From Flavobacterium sp. (GTDB lineage: Bacteria > Bacteroidota > Bacteroidia > Flavobacteriales > Flavobacteriaceae): DNA of 64,000 nt. The stretch spans positions 1 to 64,000 of the forward strand of contig VEQT01000003.1 in the NCBI GenBank assembly GCA_018883065.1. Reading direction: 5' to 3'. Made by a program: the position numbers and the translations under genes. Within the stretch, counting starts at the first letter, position 1. Each line of letters begins with the position of its first letter. Positions 25,480 to 34,217 of the stretch are shown one piece after another. Below the pieces are notes generated by a model that did not search any database, was not told the DNA's origin, and saw only the letters and a program-made list of their open reading frames with translations.

Positions 25480-25624
25480 GTGATACATACCCTGCTCATA
25501 TAGAAATTACTAGATTAGGTATGGGTTCACATTTTGAGTGTATAACAAAAATTGTAGCTCTTATTTTTTGATATACTAAAAATAGTTGTAATTTGGCTTG
25601 CTAAACCAACAAAAATTAAAACCA

Positions 25625-28483
25625 ATGAAGAGCTATTTAATTATTTTGTCGTTGTTTTTTTGCAGCCTCACGTTTGCGCAATCAACAATAACAGGAGTTG
25701 TTTCTGACTCCAAAAAAGAGCCTATCCCGGGAGTAAATGTTACAATTGAGGGAGCTTCAAATGCTACTACTACTGACGCAGCGGGTAAATTTACCTTGAG
25801 CGGAGTAAAATTTCCATGTAACCTAGAAATTTCTGGTGTAGGGTATGAAAATCAAAAACTAAGTCTTACGTCTGCCTCCCAAGTAATTGCGGTGAGTTTA
25901 AAAGACGAATCAACCCAATTGAATGAAATTGTGGTTTCTGCATCTAGAACTCCCGAACGGGTGTTAGAATCGCCGGTAACCATTGAGCGTATGGGCTTGG
26001 CGCAAATCAAAAACACGACGGCTTCCACCTACTACGACGGCCTAGAAAACATGAAAGAGGTGCACTTTAACACCAGTAGTTTCTCATTTAAATCAATCAA
26101 TACGCGTGGATTTGCTACTGTTGCAAATACCCGATTTATGCAATTGGTAGACGGAATGGACAACTCTTCTCCGGCCTTGAATTTTGTATTGGGGAACTTA
26201 ATTGGAATTTCAGAATTAGATGTGGCCAGTGTAGAATTATTGCCCGGCGCATCTTCAGCTTTATATGGCGCCAACGCGTTCAACGGAATTTTGTTTATGA
26301 ACAGCAAAAGCCCGTTTACTAGTCCAGGATTGAGCACTTATTTTAAGTATGGACAAACGTCACAAGAAGCGGCTGGTGTAAATGATTATTTTGATGTAGG
26401 TATTCGAGCTGCACATGTGTTCAGTAAGTATTTTGCTGCTAAAACCAACTTTACATTCATGAAAGCAACCGAGTGGATTGCCAGTGATCGACGAAATGTT
26501 GTAGGAGGTGCACTTTATACAGATCCAAATAATATTGGTCATGATGTAAATCAAAATTATGATGGGTTGAATTCATATGGAGATGAGGTTACTACCTTTA
26601 TTCCAAATGTTGGCCAAGTTAGCCGCACAGGTTATATGGAAAAAGATTTGAATGACAACAACATCAAAAACGTAAAAGCCGATTTTTCTTTGCATTTCAA
26701 GCCATTTGACAATGATTTTGAAATTATTTTACAAAGCAAATTCGGAACAGGAAACACCATTTATCAGGGAGCCAACCGCTATGCGTTGAAGAACTTTTAC
26801 ATGAACCAAAACCGCATCGAAGTAAAAGGAAAAAATTTCTTTGCCAGAGCCTATATGACGGCTGAAGATGCAGGCGATTCCTATGATATGCGATTTGCAG
26901 CTTGGAATGTAAACAGAGCTGCAAAGGCCGATACCAACTGGTTTACGGATTATGCAAGAGCGTATCAATTGTCAAGTGCTGTGTTAGGACTTACTGGATA
27001 TGAAGCATCTAACTATGCTAGAACATTTGCCGACACAAATATTTCACCCATTTTAAATTTAACTCCATTTGTAGATCCAAACAATCCTTCGGCGCCTACA
27101 TCGCCAAGATTTTTGGCTGGATCACCAGAATTTAAAGATGCCTTGAGCACTATTGCCCAAGATCCTGATTTTACAAAAGGAGCTAAGTTTACTGACCGTT
27201 CTAAATTATACCATAGCGATATAAACTATAACCTTAGAGATGTTGTTAAAGTGGCTGATGTTCAGGTAGGAGCTTCTATGCGTCAGTATGAAATGAATTC
27301 AGAGGGGTCTATTTTTACCGACTACGATGCTCCAATTAGATATAATGAATATGGAGTGTATACCCAAGTACAAAAGAAATTAATGGATGATCGTTTGAAA
27401 TTTACAGGATCAGTTCGTTATGATAAATCCCAAAATTTTGATGGAAATTTTTCACCACGTGTAGCTTTTGTTTATTCGGCAGGTGCCAATAAAAATCACA
27501 ACTTTCGTTTGTCTTACCAAACAGGTTTTAGAAATCCAACCACACAAGATCAATACATTGGATTGGATTTAGGGCCATTTGCTCTAATTGGTTCTGCTCC
27601 TGATAACTTGGATCGATATGTAGAAACAAGATCGTTGAGTGCTGCAGGACAAGTAATTACTGGTGCAAGCAACGTAACATTAAGTGGGCAAGATGCGTAC
27701 TACAATTCATATACCAGTACCTCTGTGGCGGCCTTTGCTGCTGCTCCAAAAACTACTCCAGCCGAATTGCAAGCAGCAGCTGATTTGTTGCAAGTGGCTA
27801 CTCCAGGATTGGTAAAACCTGAGCAAGTTCAGGCCTTTGAATTAGGGTATCGTTCATTTATTGAAGATGTGTCTATCGATATCAATGGATACTATAACAT
27901 GTATACTGACATGATTAGTAATGCCAACGTAATTACTCCATTGTATGGGGATGTAAATGTGCCAATTAACTTGGGTGATGCAACAACTTTAGCTCCATTG
28001 AGCGCTTTAAGCAATGGTGACCGTCGTGTGTACCAAGTATACACCAACTCAAAAGCTTCGTTGGAGTCATATGGAGTGGGCTTAGGCTTAGGGAAAAAAG
28101 TATTTGGCGACTATGAATTAAGTGCCAATTACAACTATGCTGGCTTTATCTATGACGACGCAAACGATCCAGGATTTGAGACTTCATTCAATACACCAAA
28201 ACACCGCGTTAAAGGATCCATTGGTAACCCAAAATTGTTTAAAAACTTTGGTTTCAATACAAATGTGCGTTGGAATACGGCCTATAAGTGGCAATCGTCA
28301 TTTGTTGACGGAGATGTGCCAGAAAACACAGTTGTAGACGCTCAAATTACCTACGGAATTCCTTCTATGAAATCGGTATTTAAATTAGGCGCCAACAACT
28401 TATTAGGCAAAGATTACATACAAGTAGTAGGAGCAGGAGCCATTGGTCAACTTTGGTATGCTTCATGGACAATTAATCCTTAA
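25625..28483 (+). CDS. TonB-dependent receptor with carboxypeptidase-regulatory-like N-domain
   Basis: Outer-membrane transporter of 952 residues. The signal peptide (1-19, ending TFA) precedes a carboxypeptidase-regulatory-like domain (about 20-100, ITGVVSDSKKEPIPGVNV). The TonB-box-to-plug junction follows (LNEIVVSASRTPERVLESP), then the plug (about 115-220, SINTRGF and LLPGASSALYGANAFNG) and the barrel. ATG 25625 is chosen over an upstream in-frame TTG because the signal peptide starts there. The SGNH hydrolase lipoprotein gene follows after 31 bases, so the pair probably handles the same ester-bearing or lipid-like substrate. The substrate itself is not readable. Confidence 0.9.
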   Translation: MKSYLIILSLFFCSLTFAQSTITGVVSDSKKEPIPGVNVTIEGASNATTTDAAGKFTLSGVKFPCNLEISGVGYENQKLSLTSASQVIAVSLKDESTQLNEIVVSASRTPERVLESPVTIERMGLAQIKNTTASTYYDGLENMKEVHFNTSSFSFKSINTRGFATVANTRFMQLVDGMDNSSPALNFVLGNLIGISELDVASVELLPGASSALYGANAFNGILFMNSKSPFTSPGLSTYFKYGQTSQEAAGVNDYFDVGIRAAHVFSKYFAAKTNFTFMKATEWIASDRRNVVGGALYTDPNNIGHDVNQNYDGLNSYGDEVTTFIPNVGQVSRTGYMEKDLNDNNIKNVKADFSLHFKPFDNDFEIILQSKFGTGNTIYQGANRYALKNFYMNQNRIEVKGKNFFARAYMTAEDAGDSYDMRFAAWNVNRAAKADTNWFTDYARAYQLSSAVLGLTGYEASNYARTFADTNISPILNLTPFVDPNNPSAPTSPRFLAGSPEFKDALSTIAQDPDFTKGAKFTDRSKLYHSDINYNLRDVVKVADVQVGASMRQYEMNSEGSIFTDYDAPIRYNEYGVYTQVQKKLMDDRLKFTGSVRYDKSQNFDGNFSPRVAFVYSAGANKNHNFRLSYQTGFRNPTTQDQYIGLDLGPFALIGSAPDNLDRYVETRSLSAAGQVITGASNVTLSGQDAYYNSYTSTSVAAFAAAPKTTPAELQAAADLLQVATPGLVKPEQVQAFELGYRSFIEDVSIDINGYYNMYTDMISNANVITPLYGDVNVPINLGDATTLAPLSALSNGDRRVYQVYTNSKASLESYGVGLGLGKKVFGDYELSANYNYAGFIYDDANDPGFETSFNTPKHRVKGSIGNPKLFKNFGFNTNVRWNTAYKWQSSFVDGDVPENTVVDAQITYGIPSMKSVFKLGANNLLGKDYIQVVGAGAIGQLWYASWTINP

Positions 28484-28514
28484 TTTAACGTACATCAAAT
28501 AAAAATATAGAATC

Positions 28515-29981
28515 ATGATAAATAATTTCAAATGGTTGCTTTTGGTTTCGTTAACCTTTGCAGCATGTACAAATGACGATGCAGTTCCTGGAGATGTTCC
28601 AGTATCAGCCGGAACCGCTGATTTTTCGAAATACGTTTCATTGGGAAATTCGCTCACAGCGGGTTACAGCGATGGGGCTCTTTTCAAAAGAGGTCAAGAA
28701 GGATCGTATACCAACCTATTGGCTCAGCAATTTGCACAAGTAGGGGGAGGAGAATTTAAAATTCCTTTTTGTGGCGATGATAATCTTGGTGGATTATTAC
28801 TGGGTGGCACGCCTATTCAAGGCACACGTTTGTTTTTTAACGGCTCCGCTCCAGTAAATGTTCCTGGAACTCCGCTTACTGAAATAACCAATCAATTGAC
28901 AGGTCCGTTTAACAATATGGGTGTGCCTGGAGCAAAGAGTTATCATTTGGCTGCGCCAGGTTACGGTAATCTTGCTGGTGTAGCTTTAGGTCAAGCCAAC
29001 CCGTATTTTGTGCGTTTTGCTTCTTCTCCCACAACAAGTATTATCGCTGATGCGGCAGCTCAAAATGCTACCTTCTTTTCCCTATGGATCGGAAATAACG
29101 ATGTTTTAGGTTATGCTACATCTGGAGGCGCTGGAGTTAACCAGTTAGGCAATATAAATCCTGCAAGCTATGGCGCCAATGACATTACAGATCCAGGTGT
29201 TTTTGCAAATGTATACAGCGGATTAGTTGATGCCATGACCGCCAATGGTGCAAAAGGTGTGGTTGCCAATATTCCTTATGTTACTACAATTCCATTCTTT
29301 ACTACTGTGCCTTTCAACCCAGTACCACTAGACGCTGCAACTGCTTCGCAACTAAATGCTGGCTATGCCGCTTATAATGGTGGTTTAACAGCCGCATTAA
29401 ACGCCGGTCTAATTTCTGCTGAAGAAAAAGCCAAAAGAACCATTACGTTCCAAGCTGGAAACAACGCAGTAGTAATGGTAGATAGCTATTTAACCTCACT
29501 AGCAGCATTAGGATTACCATCCTATCGTCAAGCTACAAAGGCTGATTTAATGGTATTGCCTTCTCGTTCTTTTATTGGAACAGCTGTAGGTGGAAATCCA
29601 CAACAAATTAACGGCGTTTCTGTTCCTTTGGCTGATAACTGGGTGCTTTCTAAGGATGAAATTGCCGAAATTAAAGTAGCGGTAGACGCTTACAACGCAT
29701 CAATTAAATCAATAGCTGAAACCAAAGGTCTGGCTTTTGTAGATGCCAATGCAGTAATGAGTCAAGTGTTTAACGGTGGTATTCGATACGGAAATTACCA
29801 TTTAACTGCTGCCTATGTTACAGGAGGTGCATTCTCTTTAGATGGAGTACATCCTTCAGCTAGAGGATATGCGTTAATTGCCAACAAATTTGCTGAAGCG
29901 ATCAATGCGAAATATGGTTCTACCTTTAAGCCATTAGATTTAGCTGAATATCCAATTCAATTTCCTGCGGTTATTAACTAA
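28515..29981 (+). CDS. SGNH/GDSL-family hydrolase lipoprotein
   Basis: A 488-residue lipoprotein (lipobox FAAC, Cys18) of the SGNH hydrolase superfamily. Block I is VSLGNSLTAGYSD (catalytic Ser), block III is WIGNNDVLGY (oxyanion Asn), and block V is LDGVHPSARGY (catalytic Asp and His). All four hallmark residues appear present, so esterase or lipase activity on the cell surface or in the periplasm is likely. It is the second gene after the TonB receptor and ends before a strong terminator. The substrate is unknown; its pairing with a transporter suggests that it cleaves an ester before uptake. Confidence 0.87.
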   Translation: MINNFKWLLLVSLTFAACTNDDAVPGDVPVSAGTADFSKYVSLGNSLTAGYSDGALFKRGQEGSYTNLLAQQFAQVGGGEFKIPFCGDDNLGGLLLGGTPIQGTRLFFNGSAPVNVPGTPLTEITNQLTGPFNNMGVPGAKSYHLAAPGYGNLAGVALGQANPYFVRFASSPTTSIIADAAAQNATFFSLWIGNNDVLGYATSGGAGVNQLGNINPASYGANDITDPGVFANVYSGLVDAMTANGAKGVVANIPYVTTIPFFTTVPFNPVPLDAATASQLNAGYAAYNGGLTAALNAGLISAEEKAKRTITFQAGNNAVVMVDSYLTSLAALGLPSYRQATKADLMVLPSRSFIGTAVGGNPQQINGVSVPLADNWVLSKDEIAEIKVAVDAYNASIKSIAETKGLAFVDANAVMSQVFNGGIRYGNYHLTAAYVTGGAFSLDGVHPSARGYALIANKFAEAINAKYGSTFKPLDLAEYPIQFPAVIN

Positions 29982-30000
29982 TATACCCATTAATGAACTT

Positions 30001-30030
30001 AAAACCATCCCCAAAAGGGATGGTTTTTTT
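30001..30030 (+). terminator. Intrinsic terminator after SGNH lipoprotein gene
   Basis: The stem AAAACCATCCC/GGGATGGTTTT (30001-30011 with 30017-30027) has a five-base loop and a seven-T tail. Confidence 0.92.
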
Positions 30031-30111
30031 GTATTGTAGCATTGCTTATTTTAATCTAGCAGACAAAACAATCGAGTCGCTTGGAGCTATAATTTTTTTA
30101 TAATATTTGTC

Positions 30112-30141
30112 TTGATTTTCAAGTTTTAAAATTTATCTTTG
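30112..30141 (+). promoter_or_regulatory. Promoter of atpD-atpC (TTG-N19-TATCTTTG)
   Basis: A complete Bacteroidetes promoter: TTG at 30112-30114, 19 bases, then TATCTTTG at 30134-30141. Transcription should start near 30147, giving a leader of about 65 bases before atpD. Confidence 0.75.
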
Positions 30142-30210
30142 CACACGAAAAAAAGACCTGTATCTTAATTTTCAAAACCAAACCTAATTAGCTATTTAAT
30201 AAATACATAA

Positions 30211-31725
<1,515 letters not shown>

Positions 31726-31758
31726 ATCAAGCAAAGCTTGATAAACTTCAAAAAAGTA

Positions 31759-31807
31759 AAATCTCAAATCCCAAAATGGAACTTGGAATTTTAAAATTTG
31801 GAATTTA
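31759..31807. repeat. Heptanucleotide tandem repeat in the atpD-atpC gap
   Basis: Seven consecutive 7-base units fill 31759-31807: AAATCTC, AAATCCC, AAAATGG, AACTTGG, AATTTTA, AAATTTG, GAATTTA. The first half uses the AAATYCC type and the second half its reverse complement, so 31766-31775 can pair with 31797-31806 (one mismatch). Confidence 0.7.
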
Positions 31808-31819
31808 TAAAGAGACATT

Positions 31820-32101
31820 ATGATTTTAGAAATAGTATCACCAGAAGCCAAATTGTTTCAAGGCGAAGTTAGTTCGGTTTCATTGCCAGGCGTTGATGGA
31901 AGTTTCCAGCTGTTAAACCAACACGCGCCCATCGTTTCAACCCTAAAGGAAGGAAGTGTAAAAATCACGGCAGCTCAATTTCATTTTGACAAAGAAAGCG
32001 AAGGTAAGTTTGCCAAGATCAACGATCAAAATTACAGCTTAGCCATTAGTTCGGGAACGATTGAAATGAAAGACAATAAAGTAATTGTCTTGGTTGACTA
32101 A
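31820..32101 (+). CDS. atpC: F-type ATP synthase subunit epsilon, short form
   Basis: Epsilon subunit of the F1 central stalk. The 93-residue protein starts with the usual beta-sandwich (ILEIVSPEAKLFQGEVSSVS, then LPGVDGSFQLLNQHAPIVS) and ends just after it (NKVIVLVD). The C-terminal two-helix domain found in the roughly 138-residue E. coli protein is absent, so inhibition by the helical arm cannot operate. It is separated from atpD by 94 bases that hold a heptamer repeat. Confidence 0.93.
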   Translation: MILEIVSPEAKLFQGEVSSVSLPGVDGSFQLLNQHAPIVSTLKEGSVKITAAQFHFDKESEGKFAKINDQNYSLAISSGTIEMKDNKVIVLVD

Positions 32102-32120
32102 TTTGTTCTACAACCTATAT

Positions 32121-32153
32121 CAAACGTCCAGCAATAGTTGGGCGTTTTTTTTT
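32121..32153 (+). terminator. Intrinsic terminator after atpC
   Basis: The stem AACGTCCA/TGGGCGTT (32123-32130 with 32139-32146, one G-T pair) is followed by a nine-T run. Confidence 0.8.
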
Positions 32154-32154
32154 G

Positions 32155-32235
32155 CAGGAGCTTTTCCGGCTTTCTGTTCCTATCTTTTTCCTGGAACGCC
32201 CTGGAAAAAGGATATTCACGGCAATCCGGGCTACA
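32155..32235 (+). ncRNA. Putative structured RNA resembling the Flavo-1 motif
   Basis: A GC-richer island in the atpC-bioF gap. It begins CAGGAGCTTTTCCGGC, has a strong internal hairpin (CTTTTTCC at 32184-32191 with GGAAAAAG at 32203-32210), then GGATATTCACGGCAATCC and ends CCGGGCTAC. The outer AGC/GCT (32159-32161 with 32230-32232) can close the structure. From memory, this layout recurs in many Flavobacterium genomes and resembles the conserved Flavo-1 RNA motif of unknown function. The match was not computed, and the strand follows the remembered motif orientation. Confidence 0.45.
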
Positions 32236-32269
32236 AATAATAATTCAATCAGCTTTGATTTGAATTCGG

Positions 32270-32277
32270 TAAATTTG
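32270..32277 (+). promoter_or_regulatory. -7 promoter element (TAAATTTG) for the biotin operon
   Basis: An exact TAnnTTTG match ending five bases before the bioF ATG, so transcription would start at or within a few bases of the start codon and the mRNA could be leaderless. No TTG at 19-base spacing is present. Confidence 0.45.
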
Positions 32278-32281
32278 CCCC

Positions 32282-33442
32282 ATGAAGCTTCCAGAATCGC
32301 TATCTTATAAACTGCAACAGCGGGCACAACAACATGCCTTACGCGCGCTGTCGTCGCCCAAAAACGGGGTCGATTTTGCTTCCAACGATTATTTAGGTTT
32401 TGCTACCAACACCCAATTGTTTTCAAACACACACCAATTTTTAGTAGATCAAGGTAAAATGCAAAATGGCGCCACCGGCTCTCGTCTACTCACGGGAAAC
32501 CACGAATTATATGCTGTTTCTGAGCAAGCCATTGCCCATTTTCATCAAGCTGAATCGGCTTTATTGTTCAATTCGGGTTACGATGCCAACGTAGGGTTTT
32601 TTAGCTCCGTACCCCAAAAAGGTGATATTATTTTATATGACGAATTGTGTCATGCCTCCATCCGCGACGGCATTCGTTTGTCGCACGCCAAAGCGTATAA
32701 ATTTCAACACAATGACATCGAAGATTTAGATCGATTACTTTCTCACTACTCGGCTTCAACCTACAACCTACAACCTACAACCTTTTACCTCGTAACAGAG
32801 TCTGTCTTTTCAATGGATGGCGATTCGCCCAATCTAGAAGAACTAGTTAAATTAGCAAAACAACACCAAGCCTATTTGGTAGTAGACGAAGCCCACGCGC
32901 TTGGCTTATTAGGGAATAAGGGACAAGGATTAGTGCAGCAATTGCAACTCCAGGATAAAATTTTTGCTCGACTGGTTACTTTCGGCAAAGGCATGGGTTG
33001 TCACGGTGCAGCCATTTTAGGTAGTACCGATTTACAACAGTATTTGGTCAATTATGCCCGAAGTTTCATTTACACCACCGGACTTCCCCCACATGCGGTG
33101 GCTTCCATTTATCAAGCATATCAATTACTGTCGCATTCCCCTGCCGAAGTAGAAAAATTGCGCGAGAACATTCAATTTTTTAACCAAGAAAAGCTGCAAT
33201 TGGGACTCAAACCGTTGTTTGTGTACAGCAAATCGGCTATTCAATCGGCTATTATCCCCGGGAATCAAAAAGTGAAAAGCATTGCCCAACAACTACAAAA
33301 TAATGGGTTTGACGTGCGGGCCATCTTATCACCAACAGTGCCCGAGGGCCAAGAGCGCTTGCGGTTTTGCTTACACGCCTACAACACCCACAACGAAATC
33401 AAAGCTGTATTGCAGCTGCTGAGTCAATTGGTTTTTGAATAA
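32282..33442 (+). CDS. bioF: 8-amino-7-oxononanoate synthase
   Basis: BioF, the PLP-dependent enzyme that condenses alanine with pimeloyl-CoA or pimeloyl-ACP in biotin synthesis. The 386-residue protein has FASNDYLGF, GATGSRLLTGNHELY, the VVDEAHALGLLG PLP pocket and the Schiff-base lysine in VTFGKGMGCHG. An oddity lies around residues 158-168 (STYNLQPTTFY): the DNA there is a heptamer repeat that seems to add a few residues just before LVTESVFSMDGD. It is the first gene of bioF-bioD-bioA-ketosynthase. bioB lies 11 kb away on the other strand. Confidence 0.96.
   Translation: MKLPESLSYKLQQRAQQHALRALSSPKNGVDFASNDYLGFATNTQLFSNTHQFLVDQGKMQNGATGSRLLTGNHELYAVSEQAIAHFHQAESALLFNSGYDANVGFFSSVPQKGDIILYDELCHASIRDGIRLSHAKAYKFQHNDIEDLDRLLSHYSASTYNLQPTTFYLVTESVFSMDGDSPNLEELVKLAKQHQAYLVVDEAHALGLLGNKGQGLVQQLQLQDKIFARLVTFGKGMGCHGAAILGSTDLQQYLVNYARSFIYTTGLPPHAVASIYQAYQLLSHSPAEVEKLRENIQFFNQEKLQLGLKPLFVYSKSAIQSAIIPGNQKVKSIAQQLQNNGFDVRAILSPTVPEGQERLRFCLHAYNTHNEIKAVLQLLSQLVFE
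32755..32782 (+). repeat. Heptanucleotide tandem repeat inside bioF
   Basis: Four 7-base units, TTCAACC then TACAACC three times, followed by a degenerate fifth, TTTTACC (to 32789). They are read in frame as part of bioF. The TACAACC unit has no stop codon in any forward frame. Confidence 0.85.
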
Positions 33443-33466
33443 GGTGCAATTTTACCTTTTGATGTG

Positions 33467-33474
33467 TACTTTTG
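33467..33474 (+). promoter_or_regulatory. Possible -7 promoter element (TACTTTTG) before bioD
   Basis: An exact TAnnTTTG match in the 52-base bioF-bioD gap, 20 bases before the bioD ATG. It suggests that bioD may also have its own start; no -33 element is clear. Confidence 0.35.
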
Positions 33475-33494
33475 TACCCGTTTAACAATTATTC

Positions 33495-34127
33495 ATGGCA
33501 ACAAAACAACGTAAACTATTTGTAACGGGTATAGGCACCGACGTGGGCAAAACCATTGCTTCGTCCATCCTCGTCGAGGCCTTACAAGCCGATTATTGGA
33601 AACCCATACAAGCCGGTGATTTGGATCATTCGGATAGCAACAAAGTAAAATCCCAAATCTCAAATTCTAAATCCCAAATTTTCGAAAATAGCTACAAATT
33701 GAATACACCCGCAAGTCCCCATTATGCGGCCCAATTGGATGGTATTACAATTGATATTAACCAAATTAAAGAACCCAAAACCACCAATCATTTGGTGATT
33801 GAAGGGGCTGGGGGCTTATTGGTTCCGCTCAACGATACCGCTTGTATTATCGATTTAATTCAAAAAGACTACGAAGTCATTTTGGTTTCCCGACATTATT
33901 TGGGAAGTATCAATCATAGCTTATTGAGTTTGGAAGCCCTTAAAAGCAGGAATATTTCTTGTGCCGGAATCATTTTTTCGGGCGATGAAAACCCCGCTAC
34001 TGAATCGATTATTTTGTCAAAATCGGGAGTAAAATGCATCGGCCGAATTGAAAACGAGCCCTATTTTGACGCCAATGTAATTGCGTACTATGCAGATAAA
34101 TTTAGAGAAGCGCTCACAAATATGTAA
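33495..34127 (+). CDS. bioD: ATP-dependent dethiobiotin synthetase
   Basis: BioD closes the ureido ring of dethiobiotin from DAPA, CO2 and ATP. The 210-residue protein has the P-loop GIGTDVGKTIASS (about residues 12-24), the substrate motif YWKPIQAG and the conserved EGAGGLLVPL. Between them, residues about 52-63 (KSQISNSKSQIF) are encoded by a period-7 DNA repeat and look like an insertion into the loop before LNTPASPHYAA. The core motifs remain intact, so activity is probable. Confidence 0.94.
   Translation: MATKQRKLFVTGIGTDVGKTIASSILVEALQADYWKPIQAGDLDHSDSNKVKSQISNSKSQIFENSYKLNTPASPHYAAQLDGITIDINQIKEPKTTNHLVIEGAGGLLVPLNDTACIIDLIQKDYEVILVSRHYLGSINHSLLSLEALKSRNISCAGIIFSGDENPATESIILSKSGVKCIGRIENEPYFDANVIAYYADKFREALTNM
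33648..33682 (+). repeat. Heptanucleotide tandem repeat inside bioD
   Basis: Five in-phase 7-base units: AAATCCC, AAATCTC, AAATTCT, AAATCCC, AAATTTT. They are read in frame as about 12 residues of BioD and belong to the same sequence type as the arrays at 31759 and 34134. Confidence 0.88.
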
Positions 34128-34133
34128 TACCAT

Positions 34134-34217
34134 ATTCCAAATCTCAAATTCCAAATTCCAAAATCAACAATCAACAATCAACAATCAAAAATCGCAAATC
34201 AACAATCGCCAATCTCA
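34134..34217 (+). repeat. Twelve-unit heptanucleotide array between bioD and bioA
   Basis: An unbroken array of twelve 7-base units (84 bases). It has four of the ATTCCAA/ATCTCAA type, then eight of the AATCAAC type with variants AATCAAA, AATCGCA, AATCGCC and AATCTCA. The last base of the array is the A of the bioA ATG, so the array occupies nearly the whole intergenic space, including the region where a ribosome-binding site would be. Confidence 0.92.

Noticed and set aside
25561-25600. Promoter for the TonB receptor at 25625
   Set aside because: A TAATTTG sequence with an upstream TTG is present, but it does not fit TAnnTTTG without a one-base shift; too weak to list.
34134-34217. Possible CRISPR array
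   Set aside because: Units are 7 bases with no spacers, and no cas genes are nearby.
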